From Jeotgalicoccus coquinae (GTDB lineage Bacteria > Bacillota > Bacilli > Staphylococcales > Salinicoccaceae): a stretch of DNA of 64,000 bases. Of the stretch, positions 25,761 through 34,485 are shown in pieces (the first letter of the stretch is position 1; the number at the start of each line of letters is the position of its first letter). A program made the position numbers and the translations under genes. Under the pieces are notes generated by a model, which worked only from the letters and a program-made list of their open reading frames with translations, searched no databases and was not told the DNA's origin. The DNA is taken from the NCBI RefSeq assembly GCF_014207425.1, contig NZ_JACHFF010000001.1, forward strand, positions 1,014,124 through 1,078,123. Direction: 5' to 3'.

Positions 25761-28163
25761 CTATCCTCTTAAAATATAACCCGCCGTTTTCAATGCGTCT
25801 TCCACCGGAGTGTGAAGTGCTTCGATGTCTTTGTCCGTCAGCGTTTTTTCTCTGTCTAAATATGTTAAGTGCAGCGCAACTGATTTCTTGCCGTCTGCAA
25901 TGTGCTCGCCTTCATAAATATCAAACGGATAAACGTCTTCTAAATATTCAGGTGCTGCAGCACGGATTTGTCCAATAATCTCAGACACGTTCACGTTACT
26001 GTCTACTTCAAGCGCAACATCGCGTGATACTGACGGGTATTTAGGCAGGAAGTCGTAAAGGATACTTCCCGTTTTAACTTTCAGTACTTCTGCTAAATTA
26101 ATTTCGAATACCGCTGTCTGGCCAAGGTCATGGTCTTCGGCATACTGCGGGTGAAGTTCCCCTGCGAATCCAATAACTTTATCGTCTAATAGAACTTCTG
26201 CTGTACGGCCCGGGTGAAGTTCATCGTGTGCGGCCGATTGTTTGTAAGTCACGCGGCCGACTAAACCGAGTTTCGTAAACAACGCCTCGAGCACACCTTT
26301 TACAGTGTAGAAGTCAGACGGCACTGACGTGTTTGTCCATGCTGTCTTGTGCTGTTCGCCGGTAACGATTCCTGCAAGCATTTCAATTTCGTCCGGCAGC
26401 TGATCCTGTCCGTTCGTATCGAAAATCTTACCGATTTCAAATAGTGAAACGTTTTTCTGCTGGCGGTTCACGTTGTACGTCGCATTATCCACCAGGTGCG
26501 GAATGAGCGATGTGCGAAGCACAGCGCGGTCTTCACTCATCGGCATTAACAGTGCAAGTGAATCAGTGAGCGTTGAAAACTCGCCGATGCGTTTTTTGCT
26601 CGTTAATGCGTAGTTAATCGCCTGTGAGAATCCCTGGGCATTCAGCTGGCGTTTAATTACGCGGACTTCAGCCTGCTCATCCGATAAACGACCCGGTGTA
26701 ATAACCGAGTATTCGGGCAGTGTTGACGGAATGTTGTCGTAACCGAAAATACGCGCTACTTCTTCAGAAATGTCTTCGGGAATTTTCAGGTCGTCGCGGC
26801 GGGATGGGACAATCACATCGATTGCACCGTCTTTTTCCTCTGCACCTAAACCAAGTTTCTGCAGCGTGCCTAAAATTTCAGCTGCTGTCAGTTCAGTTCC
26901 AAGACGGTTATTGATAAAGTCCGCCGATGTCTGGATAACACCCGGTTTCAGGTTAAGTTCGCCTTCTGATGCGATACCTTTAAGCGTTTTCCCGCCTGCA
27001 TATTTTTCAAGTAAATAAGCTGCACGGTTAACTGCCGGTAAAATGAATTCGTGTGATACCCCTTTTTCGAAACGCTGTGATGCTTCACTGCGCATGTTCA
27101 GACGGCTGCTTGTTTTACGGATTTTAACCGGTTCGAATAATGCAGACTCAATTACAACGTTGACCGTTTTATCTGTAACTTCTGAATCAAGACCGCCCAT
27201 CACACCTGCAAGTGCGATCGGTACTTCGCCGTTTGTTACAACGATATCGTCTGTATTCAGAGTGCGTTCTTTACCGTCTAGCGTCGTGAACTTCTCATCT
27301 TCACGCGCTGTACGTGTAACGATTTGGTCCGAACCGATCTGATCGCGGTCGAACATGTGCAGGGGCTGACCGTATTCCATTAACACGTAGTTTGAAATAT
27401 CAACGACGTTGTTAATCGGACGGATACCCGCTTTAATTAAACGGATCTGCATCCATAACGGCGCAGGTTTAATTTCAACACCGCGGACTTCGCGCGCTGC
27501 GTAAAACGGCACCGCTTCAGCATCTTCGTTTTCAATCGCAACAGTTACAGTATCGTCGATTTCCGACACTGCAGTTTCCGGTGTTTCCACTTCACCGCCG
27601 AATAATGCGCGTGCTTCGTATGCTGCACCGATCATCGATAATGCATCTTTACGGTTTGGTGTTAAGTCGAACTCAAGCACCTGGTCGTCTAAATACAATG
27701 CTTCAAGCGCTTCAGTGCCGGGTGCAGGCTCTGAATTGAACATGAAAATTCCGCCCTGGTATTCCGCCGGTACATATTCTTCTTTAACGCCGATTTCTTC
27801 AAGTGAACAAATCATTCCTTCAGATACTTCACCGCGGAGTTTCGCACGTTTGATTTTAATGCCGCCCGGCAGTCTGCCGCCGACTTTCGAAACGATAACG
27901 TAGCTGTCCGCTTTAACGTTTGGTGCACCGCAGACAATCTGCGTTGTTTCTTCGCCTGTATCAACTTCGCATAAGTTTAAACGGTCCGCTTCAGGATGCG
28001 GTTTAACCGACTTCACATAGCCGACAACAAGTTTTTTAATATCTGCTGTGTAGTCGATAATGTCGTCTACTTCAATTCCCCCGCGCGTAATGCTTTCAGC
28101 AAGTTCGTCAGTCGGAACATTAATATCGATAAAAGTCTCAAGCCATTCTCTGGATACTCTCAT
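25761..28163 (-). CDS. pheT: Phenylalanyl-tRNA synthetase beta subunit
   Basis: PheT forms the alpha2-beta2 enzyme that charges tRNA-Phe. The 800-residue protein has the N-terminal tRNA-binding EMAP-like domain (residues 40-150, KLVVGYVKSVKPHPEADRLNLCEVDTG), the B3/B4 editing domain that removes Tyr, the B5 domain, the catalytic-like core and the C-terminal anticodon-binding FDX-ACB domain (YPSVSRDVALEVDSNV). It shares one base with the end of pheS and ends at a strong terminator. Confidence 0.97.
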   Translation of the reverse strand: MRVSREWLETFIDINVPTDELAESITRGGIEVDDIIDYTADIKKLVVGYVKSVKPHPEADRLNLCEVDTGEETTQIVCGAPNVKADSYVIVSKVGGRLPGGIKIKRAKLRGEVSEGMICSLEEIGVKEEYVPAEYQGGIFMFNSEPAPGTEALEALYLDDQVLEFDLTPNRKDALSMIGAAYEARALFGGEVETPETAVSEIDDTVTVAIENEDAEAVPFYAAREVRGVEIKPAPLWMQIRLIKAGIRPINNVVDISNYVLMEYGQPLHMFDRDQIGSDQIVTRTAREDEKFTTLDGKERTLNTDDIVVTNGEVPIALAGVMGGLDSEVTDKTVNVVIESALFEPVKIRKTSSRLNMRSEASQRFEKGVSHEFILPAVNRAAYLLEKYAGGKTLKGIASEGELNLKPGVIQTSADFINNRLGTELTAAEILGTLQKLGLGAEEKDGAIDVIVPSRRDDLKIPEDISEEVARIFGYDNIPSTLPEYSVITPGRLSDEQAEVRVIKRQLNAQGFSQAINYALTSKKRIGEFSTLTDSLALLMPMSEDRAVLRTSLIPHLVDNATYNVNRQQKNVSLFEIGKIFDTNGQDQLPDEIEMLAGIVTGEQHKTAWTNTSVPSDFYTVKGVLEALFTKLGLVGRVTYKQSAAHDELHPGRTAEVLLDDKVIGFAGELHPQYAEDHDLGQTAVFEINLAEVLKVKTGSILYDFLPKYPSVSRDVALEVDSNVNVSEIIGQIRAAAPEYLEDVYPFDIYEGEHIADGKKSVALHLTYLDREKTLTDKDIEALHTPVEDALKTAGYILRG

Positions 28164-29215
28164 TACTGTTCGCCTCCATCTTCTGTCGAAATAAATTGAT
28201 CAATAAATCTTAAATCGTTCGTATATAAATGACGGATGTCTTCGATACCGTATTTCAGCATCGCTACGCGGTCAGGTCCCATTCCGAATGCAAATCCGGA
28301 GTATTCTTTTGAATCGAATCCTGCCATTTCAAGCACGTTCGGGTGAACCATTCCTGCACCAAGAATTTCAATCCAGCCTGTCTGTTTACACACGTTACAG
28401 CCCGAACCTTTACATTTGAAGCATGAAATATCGACTTCAACACTCGGCTCAGTGAACGGGAAGTAACTTGGACGGAGACGGACTTCTCTTTCGCTGCCGA
28501 AAATTTCTCTGGCAAATAATTCAAGCGTTCCTTTTAAATCGCTGAGGTGAATATTTTTATCGACTACAAGCCCTTCAATCTGTGTGAACTGGTGTGAATG
28601 CGTCGCATCATCGCTGTCGCGGCGGTACACTTTACCGGGACAGATAATTTTAACCGGACCCTCACCTTTTTGCGCTTCAAGCGTACGCGCCTGAACCGGG
28701 GATGTGTGCGTGCGGAGCAGTATATCTTCTGAAATATAGAAGCTGTCCTGCATATCGCGTGCCGGGTGTGATTTCGGTAAGTTCAGCGCCTCGAAGTTGT
28801 AGTAATCCTGCTCGACTTCGTAACCCTCTTTAATTTCATAGCCTAAACCGATAAAGAAATCCTCGATATCTTCAACGATACGGTCAATCGGGTTTGAACC
28901 GCCGATTTCAAGCGTGCGGCCCGGTAAAGTCACGTCAATTGTTTCTGCAGCAAGTTTTGCCTCAAGTGCTTTTTTAGACAGGTCAGCTTCAAGTTCACTG
29001 ATTTTGCCCTCAATCGCATTGCGCAGTTCATTGACCTTTTGTCCGTAAGCCGGACGTTCTTCGTTTGAGAGATTTTTCATCTCTTTCATTAATCCCGTTA
29101 CTTTACCTTTTTTACCTAAATATTCAACACGCAGATCGTTAAGTGCTTTACTGTTATCGATTGTGCTTAATTTATCGTTAAATTCAAGCTGCATTGCTTC
29201 CATCACCTGTGTCAT
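28163..29215 (-). CDS. pheS: Phenylalanyl-tRNA synthetase alpha subunit
   Basis: PheS contains the class II catalytic core. The 350-residue protein has an N-terminal coiled coil, motif 2 ([25 protein letters not shown]) and motif 3 ([17 protein letters not shown]); alanine in the AFGMG pocket is the usual specificity position. I chose the ATG at 29215, eight bases after GAGGAG, over the GTG three codons upstream. The pheST operon is preceded by a T-box leader. Confidence 0.97.
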   Translation of the reverse strand: MTQVMEAMQLEFNDKLSTIDNSKALNDLRVEYLGKKGKVTGLMKEMKNLSNEERPAYGQKVNELRNAIEGKISELEADLSKKALEAKLAAETIDVTLPGRTLEIGGSNPIDRIVEDIEDFFIGLGYEIKEGYEVEQDYYNFEALNLPKSHPARDMQDSFYISEDILLRTHTSPVQARTLEAQKGEGPVKIICPGKVYRRDSDDATHSHQFTQIEGLVVDKNIHLSDLKGTLELFAREIFGSEREVRLRPSYFPFTEPSVEVDISCFKCKGSGCNVCKQTGWIEILGAGMVHPNVLEMAGFDSKEYSGFAFGMGPDRVAMLKYGIEDIRHLYTNDLRFIDQFISTEDGGEQ

Positions 29216-29256
29216 GCCCGTCACTCCTCATATTTTAAAGTTTAATATTTTAAAAA

Positions 29257-29490
29257 CAAAAAAACCCCGTCCTGAATAAAAGGACGGAGTTCCGTGGTAC
29301 CACCTAATTTTCTGCATATGCAGACACTTACTGCGTCTATATGGTGACGCATGTCCCGTATACTTCATCAATCAGGTGAACACTGATTAAAACCATACAT
29401 TAATTTTCAGCTGATATTAATGTTCTCTGTGACTGGTCTCGATAATCATTTATTCCTAACTTCAACCGAAGCAGATTTATAATATTGTTA
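29257..29490 (-). promoter_or_regulatory. T-box riboswitch leader of pheST
   Basis: The leader contains the T-box core AGGTGGTACCACGG (29305-29292) and the alternative terminator stem CTCCGTCC/GGACGGGG with a following T-run (29290-29257). An AATCAG/CTGATT helix encloses TGTTCAC; the UUC there (29380-29378) is a candidate Phe specifier, but I could not fold stem I with certainty. Uncharged tRNA-Phe should favour antitermination and pheST expression. Confidence 0.9.
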
Positions 29491-29495
29491 CATTC

Positions 29496-29523
29496 ATTAT
29501 AGCTGAAATCCGCTTAAAATCAA
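29496..29523 (-). promoter_or_regulatory. Promoter of the pheST T-box transcript
   Basis: TTGATT (29523-29518), a 16-base spacer and a perfect TATAAT (29501-29496) on the minus strand. The -35 overlaps the last bases of the methyltransferase gene. Confidence 0.7.
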
Positions 29524-30263
29524 GATTTAAAATGATGCATCATGATGGCACCGGCGATTGCGACGTTTAAACTTTCGCTTGAACCGGGCATATTAATCTT
29601 CGCATTGATGTCCATCAGATTGAGCGTTTCTTCTGACAGCCCCTGACCTTCGTTGCCGAGTACGAGCATGATGTCACCTTCCGGCTTGTTGAAGTCATCG
29701 ATGTATACTGCGTCGTTCAGTGACGTACCAATTTTAATACCTTTAAAGCCTGCGACCGCTTCAGCTGCTTCGCGCTGTAAGATATTCAGATGGAAATGGC
29801 TCCCCTGCGCACTGCGCAATACTTTCGGATTATAAGGATCTGCGCTTTTCGGCGTAATCAGTACGGTCTTAAAACCGAATGCATCGGCTGTACGGATTAA
29901 CGTTCCGAGGTTGCCGGGATCCTGAATGCCTTCAAGCAGCAGCACTCTGTTGTAATCCACTTTGCCCGGTTTCTGCCTGTTCACAACAGCAGCAATGCCA
30001 GGCGGCGTGTCGAGTGTTGATAAAGTTTTCATAACATCATGTGACACGTATAACACTTTAAATTTATCAATATTTAAATCGTGCTGAAAACCGTCTTCGA
30101 TAATAATCGTATCGACCGGCTGGTTATAATTAACCGCTTCTTCAACTAAATGAACACCTTCGATTAAAAACTGGTCTGACTTTTTGCGTCCTTTTGCCGT
30201 ATGCAGTTTACGGTAATTTTTAATGCGCGTGTTATCTTTTGAAGAAATTACTTCTTTTACCAA
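29520..30263 (-). CDS. SpoU/TrmH-family RNA 2'-O-methyltransferase (YsgA-like)
   Basis: The 247-residue protein has an N-terminal L30e-like RNA-binding domain (KNYRKLHTAKGRKKSDQFLIEG) and the SPOUT knot with motifs LLEGIQDPGNLGTLIRTADAFG, LVLGNEGQGLS and NMPGSSESLNVAIAGAIMMHHF. Such enzymes methylate ribose in rRNA or tRNA; the exact target is not clear, and it should not be called RlmB with certainty. Its start overlaps the M42 peptidase end by seven bases, so they are probably coupled. It precedes pheST as ysgA does in B. subtilis. Confidence 0.9.
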   Translation of the reverse strand: MVKEVISSKDNTRIKNYRKLHTAKGRKKSDQFLIEGVHLVEEAVNYNQPVDTIIIEDGFQHDLNIDKFKVLYVSHDVMKTLSTLDTPPGIAAVVNRQKPGKVDYNRVLLLEGIQDPGNLGTLIRTADAFGFKTVLITPKSADPYNPKVLRSAQGSHFHLNILQREAAEAVAGFKGIKIGTSLNDAVYIDDFNKPEGDIMLVLGNEGQGLSEETLNLMDINAKINMPGSSESLNVAIAGAIMMHHFKS

Positions 30264-31333
30264 ATGATTTCGTCCACCTTATCGTCGTTTAATGATTTTA
30301 CTACTTCCGTTACGAGTTTAACCGCATTGTTGTAGTCTTCTTTATGCATAATCGATACGTTTGAATGCATGTAGCGTACCGGAACACCAACGACTACTGA
30401 CGGAATTCCGTCATGTGCCACGTGGAATGAACCGGCGTCTGTACCTCCGCCCGTTATCACTTGTAATTGTACAGGGATATCTTTGTCTTTGGCAACTGCC
30501 ATCACGTGTTTTCTAAAAGGAACATGCCCGATCATTGAACCGTCCATTAATAATACAAGCGGTCCTTTACCAAGATCACCTGTACCGTTTGACGATTTCA
30601 TTCCCGGTGTATCCATTGCAAGGCCAACATCAACTGCAATCGCGAGATCAGGTTTTACTTTGTTGGCGCCGACTTTCGCACCGCGGAGCCCCACTTCTTC
30701 CTGTACTGTCGCACCGCCGACAAAGTTAATATCGATGTTTTCTTTTTCAAGATTCTTCATTACGTCGATCGATAATGCCACGCCGTAACGGTTGTCCCAT
30801 GCTTTTGCGAGCAGGTAGTTTTTGTTCGTCATCTCTTCAAATTCAGATGCCGGTGTGACCATGTCGCCGAGCATAATGCCCGCTTCAAGGACTTCTTCTT
30901 TAGATGCCACACCGATATCGATAAACATATCTTTAATTTCAACCGGCTTCTTGCGCTCTTCAGGAGACAGTACGTGCGGCGGTTTTGAACCGATTACACC
31001 TGTAATAACTTTACCGTCGCCAGTTGTGATATGCATGCGCTGTGACAGCATCACCTGATTCCACCAGCCGCCGACCGGCGTAAATTTAAGGAAGCCGTTA
31101 TCGTCAATTTCAGTAACCATAAAGCCGATTTCATCCAGATGGCCTGCAACAAGAATTGTTTTGCTGCCGCTGGCTGCATTCTTTTTACCATACACGCCGC
31201 CGAGGTTATCTTCTATAATTTCATCGCTGACCGGTTCGAGGTAGTTTTTCATCTTATGTTTTACTTCACTTTCAAATCCTGCGATCCCGTTTACATCTGT
31301 TAAGTCTTTAAGCATTTCAAGCTGTTTATCCAT
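30257..31333 (-). CDS. M42-family glutamyl aminopeptidase (YsdC-like)
   Basis: The 358-residue protein belongs to the M42 metallopeptidases, cobalt- or zinc-dependent aminopeptidases often misnamed endoglucanases. Metal and catalytic residues lie in LVAGHLDEIGFMV, AKAWDNRYG, TVQEEVGLRGA, AIAVDVG and the C-terminal RYMHSNVSIMH. No signal peptide is present, so it acts in the cytoplasm on peptides. The family and position match B. subtilis ysdC. It overlaps the following methyltransferase gene. Confidence 0.93.
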   Translation of the reverse strand: MDKQLEMLKDLTDVNGIAGFESEVKHKMKNYLEPVSDEIIEDNLGGVYGKKNAASGSKTILVAGHLDEIGFMVTEIDDNGFLKFTPVGGWWNQVMLSQRMHITTGDGKVITGVIGSKPPHVLSPEERKKPVEIKDMFIDIGVASKEEVLEAGIMLGDMVTPASEFEEMTNKNYLLAKAWDNRYGVALSIDVMKNLEKENIDINFVGGATVQEEVGLRGAKVGANKVKPDLAIAVDVGLAMDTPGMKSSNGTGDLGKGPLVLLMDGSMIGHVPFRKHVMAVAKDKDIPVQLQVITGGGTDAGSFHVAHDGIPSVVVGVPVRYMHSNVSIMHKEDYNNAVKLVTEVVKSLNDDKVDEIIW

Positions 31334-31410
31334 TTAAATATCCCCTTTAAAATTGATGTTAAATTTATTTTACCACAAAGTATTTCAGCTTTCGAAATAA
31401 TAATACTGCG

Positions 31411-31442
31411 AAAGAAAGCACCCTCTATTAAGAGAGTGCTTT
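31411..31442 (-). terminator. Terminator after the AGCS symporter gene
   Basis: A 12-bp stem (AAAGCACTCTCT/AGAGGGTGCTTT) with a 4-base loop is followed on the minus strand by CTTTCG. Sits just after the stop codon at 31450. Confidence 0.7.
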
Positions 31443-31449
31443 ATAATAA

Positions 31450-33003
31450 TTAGTTTCTATCGGGATACGAATAGCCTTCTTCATCTCTTCTTGGATATTC
31501 ATCCACCCAGAAGTTATGATCTTTAAACTCTTCACGCTCAGGTGTATAGACAATTTCGTCCACTTTGCCCTGTTTTTGAAGCTTGTACTGACGTTCGTAA
31601 TCCCGGAATGCTTTGAGCGCCGGTTTTTGCAGGATAAGTATTGCGATAACGTTAATCCACGCCATCAGACCAACACCGAGGTCACCCATCTGCCATGCGA
31701 GGTCAGCTGTTGAAACTGTACCGTAGTATGCAGAAGCGATCAGGGCAAGCCCAAGTACTATCTTCATCCACGGCAGTCGTCCCTTCAGCATGTAGACAAG
31801 GTTCGTCTCTGCTATATAGTAATACGCGAGCATAGTCGTATAACAGAAGAACAGAAGCGCGAATGCGATAAAGTATGAACCGAATCCGATAAAGCCTTCC
31901 TGGAAGTTATCCATTCCGTGGAATGCATTATCAATACCGGCCTGAGTAAATGTTACCGTTCCGGAAACATCTTTCTCGCCGTCAGCGTTTACCTGGTAAA
32001 CGCCATTATCTATAATGAGTCCGCCGTCGCCATCAGAGACATTATACATACCTGTCATTAAAATCATCAGTGCTGTTGCTGTACATACGAATAATGTATC
32101 GATGTATACTGAGAACGCTTGAACCAGACCCTGTTTAGCCGGGTGAGATACTTCGGCAGCACCAGCTGCATGAGCACCTGTCCCCTGACCTGCTTCGTTT
32201 GAATAAAGTCCGCGTTTTACACCGATCATAATCATCGCACCCACTGTACCTGCGAACTGCTGTTCAAGACCGAATGCACTTCTGAAGATTAAGCCGATTA
32301 AAGCCGGTACTTCTGAAATGTTCATAATAACGATAATAACTGCAACGATGATGTATGCAATTGCCATAAATGGAACTACCGCTGTCGCAACGTTTGCGAT
32401 TGAACGGATACCGCCGAAAATAACTACTGCAAGAATTACGACTACGAATGCACCAATCATCCAGCCTTCAAGTGCCGGGAATGCGTTAGTTGCCGCTCCC
32501 GAAATTGAGTTAGCCTGGATACCCGGAAGTAAAAGTCCGCAAGCAAGTACTGTGACGACTGCAAACAGTAATGCGTAATATTTACCAAACGTTCCACCGA
32601 TCCCCTTTTCGATGTAGTACGCCGGTCCCCCGCGGTACTGCCCGTCTTCTTTCTGTTTGTAAATCTGCGCCAGCGTTGACTCTACAAATGCACTACCTGC
32701 ACCAAGGAAGGCGATCAGCCACATCCAGAATACTGCACCCGGGCCCCCGATAAAGATTGCGGTAGACACCCCGACGATGTTACCTGTTCCGACACGTCCT
32801 GCCAGTGAAACGGCAATGGCCTGGAAACTGGAAATTCCTTCTTGCGATTTTCCGCCTTTAAACATTAAACGGACCATGTCGACTATGTATCGCACCTGAA
32901 ACAATCTCATGCGAATTGAGAAGTACAACCCTGTGACAACGAGAAGTATGACGAGTGCCGCACTCCAGACGATGTCGTTAAAAAACGTTACAACTGTCTC
33001 CAT
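31450..33003 (-). CDS. AGCS-family amino acid/sodium symporter (alanine or glycine)
   Basis: The 517-residue integral membrane protein has about ten to eleven spans and the AGCS hallmarks SFQAIAVSLAGRVGTGNIVGV, GGPGAVFWMWLIAFLGAGSAFVES and VKRGLYSNEAGQGTGAHAAG. It imports alanine or glycine with Na+. I chose the ATG at 33003 (METVVTFFND), seven bases after AAGGGG; fifteen extra in-frame codons upstream are not part of the family. A promoter and a good catabolite (cre) site lie upstream, which fits control of an amino-acid uptake system by carbon supply. Confidence 0.93.
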   Translation of the reverse strand: METVVTFFNDIVWSAALVILLVVTGLYFSIRMRLFQVRYIVDMVRLMFKGGKSQEGISSFQAIAVSLAGRVGTGNIVGVSTAIFIGGPGAVFWMWLIAFLGAGSAFVESTLAQIYKQKEDGQYRGGPAYYIEKGIGGTFGKYYALLFAVVTVLACGLLLPGIQANSISGAATNAFPALEGWMIGAFVVVILAVVIFGGIRSIANVATAVVPFMAIAYIIVAVIIVIMNISEVPALIGLIFRSAFGLEQQFAGTVGAMIMIGVKRGLYSNEAGQGTGAHAAGAAEVSHPAKQGLVQAFSVYIDTLFVCTATALMILMTGMYNVSDGDGGLIIDNGVYQVNADGEKDVSGTVTFTQAGIDNAFHGMDNFQEGFIGFGSYFIAFALLFFCYTTMLAYYYIAETNLVYMLKGRLPWMKIVLGLALIASAYYGTVSTADLAWQMGDLGVGLMAWINVIAILILQKPALKAFRDYERQYKLQKQGKVDEIVYTPEREEFKDHNFWVDEYPRRDEEGYSYPDRN

Positions 33004-33051
33004 TAAATGATTCCCCTTTGTTTTCTTTATATAATAAGAAATTACCACTCA

Positions 33052-33080
33052 AATATAGTCTATTTTTCTGACCTTGTCTA
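33052..33080 (-). promoter_or_regulatory. Probable promoter of the AGCS symporter gene
   Basis: TAGACA (33080-33075), a 17-base spacer and TATATT (33057-33052) on the minus strand, 49 bases before the start codon. Confidence 0.6.
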
Positions 33081-33095
33081 TCCTTTTTTAAAAAT

Positions 33096-33111
33096 ATGTT
33101 ACCGCTTACAA
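33096..33111 (-). promoter_or_regulatory. Catabolite-responsive element (cre) for CcpA
   Basis: TTGTAAGCGGTAACAT on the minus strand matches the consensus WTGNAARCGNWWWCAW at every position. Its centre is about 58 bases upstream of the expected transcription start, so it could activate, or repress by an upstream mode. Confidence 0.65.
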
Positions 33112-33167
33112 CGTTGATATATCAGCATTAAACTCTATAACCGTTGGTGCATAAAGGATAAAGCTTA

Positions 33168-33199
33168 ATTAAAAACCTTATCCATTAACTGGATAAGGC
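33168..33199 (-). terminator. Terminator after the YhfC-type protease gene
   Basis: CCTTATCC/GGATAAGG with AGTTAAT loop, extended by a base pair, is followed on the minus strand by TTTTTAATT. Confidence 0.75.
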
Positions 33200-33258
33200 T
33201 GAATTATCTGTATATTTATATGAGTGTGTGATTTAGTGCACTTTCGGGTGAATATACC

Positions 33259-34041
33259 CTACAGTGAATAAACAGTTTTTCTGTACTCTTTAACAAGACG
33301 GACAGCTATAGCAACTGTGACGATTGTCATGACAATTAATCCCGAATACATTAAATAGATATTCGTTAAGAGACCCGCCTGCATCATCGCCGCCGTTGTG
33401 TTTGCCAGTGCATGAAGAATAATCGCTGCCGGGAACAGCCACCACTTCCCTTTCATCATTACCGATGCAAAAACGATAACCGACAGTGAAATATGCAGAC
33501 TCATCGCGAGAATTCTTTCACCGATTGCAACTGTGTACATATACCACGGCTGGCTGGCGATAAGTTCCTCTTTCGGAACCGGGATAGCATCGAGTGCCTC
33601 CGCTCCCGAGTTGATGAGAATTGCGAATATGATACCGTTCAGCATGCCGAGCCCGACAATTGCCGCAGCCTCAATGCCGCCGTGTCCGATGCCGTACGAA
33701 ACGGCACTGTCGATATCTTTGTAATGACGTTTTGTAATCAGGAATGCGAGCAGGCGGCCGGTTTCTTCAAATATCCCCGCTGCGAAAACCCCGTACAGCA
33801 CGTACAGCCACGGTGCGCTGCTGATCAGTGCGATTGATCCGTCCGGCTGCGGTTTGAGCACGAAAAGATGCATCAGCTGTTCCAGTATTAATGCGAACAA
33901 AATAAAGACCGCGATACCCAGAATCAGCGGTATCCATCTGATTTTAAACTTTCTGCTCAGTATTAACATAAAAATAAACGGCAGCAGCACCGCCAGTATG
34001 CCCGTTACTGCCATAATTATAATTTCCGACTGTGGAGTCAT
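33259..34041 (-). CDS. YhfC-family intramembrane metalloprotease (PrsW-like)
   Basis: The 260-residue protein has about eight membrane spans. Conserved polar motifs inside the membrane are FEETGR near residue 92, YGIGHGGIEA near 117 and LHALANT near 218, the pattern of the YhfC/PrsW group of CPBP-related glutamic or metal proteases. The substrate is unknown. It stands between the repeat array at 34128 and the symporter gene and has its own terminator, so it appears to be a single-gene unit. A neighbouring sigma or anti-sigma factor that might hint at function is absent. Confidence 0.85.
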   Translation of the reverse strand: MTPQSEIIIMAVTGILAVLLPFIFMLILSRKFKIRWIPLILGIAVFILFALILEQLMHLFVLKPQPDGSIALISSAPWLYVLYGVFAAGIFEETGRLLAFLITKRHYKDIDSAVSYGIGHGGIEAAAIVGLGMLNGIIFAILINSGAEALDAIPVPKEELIASQPWYMYTVAIGERILAMSLHISLSVIVFASVMMKGKWWLFPAAIILHALANTTAAMMQAGLLTNIYLMYSGLIVMTIVTVAIAVRLVKEYRKTVYSL

Positions 34042-34127
34042 AGTTTACACGCCCCTTTTGTTAATATTGTATCGGTAATTTTGGGGAGGAGCAATGGTGT
34101 TTATCGGGTTTTGTGATTGGTGTGTTC

Positions 34128-34457
34128 CACAATGACCCGGGGATTCCGTTCCCGGGTCGTTGTCGTCTGCACAGCGACCCAGGAGGAGCTTTGCCGGATA
34201 CTTGTGGAAGTCACAATGACCCGGGAGGATGCCTGCCGGATACTTGTGGAACTCACAGTGACCTGGGAGGATGCGTACCGGATACTTGTGGAACTCACAG
34301 TGACCCGGGAGTTTACGTGCCGGATACTTGTGGATGCCACAATGACCCGGGAGTTTACGTGCCGGATACTTGTGGATGCCACAATGACCCGGGAGGTTGC
34401 ATACCGGATACTTGTGGAAGTCACAATGACCCGGAAAGCTAATTATCGGGTCATTGT
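34128..34457. repeat. 42-bp-period tandem hairpin array (family B, copy 1)
   Basis: Six units of exactly 42 bases begin at 34170, 34212, 34254, 34296, 34338 and 34380. Each reads CACAATGACCCGG, an 11-base variable loop, CCGGATACTTGTG and a 5-base linker, so each folds into a hairpin with an internal TGAC/GTAT mismatch. The array is bounded by two full palindromes, at 34129-34163 and 34423-34457, whose two arms are both of the TGACCCGG type. The units differ from each other at loop and linker positions. Long open frames across it on both strands come from the period being divisible by three. Confidence 0.92.
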
Positions 34458-34485
34458 AGAAAAATTCTTTATCTATTAACTGCAA

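Noticed and set aside
34045-34485. A 146-codon minus-strand frame with 14-residue repeats (HKYPARKLPGHC), and similar plus-strand frames
   Set aside because: The repeat length of 42 bases is divisible by three, so long open frames with repeated peptides appear in several frames at once. There is no ribosome site or recognised domain, and the DNA symmetry explains the pattern better.
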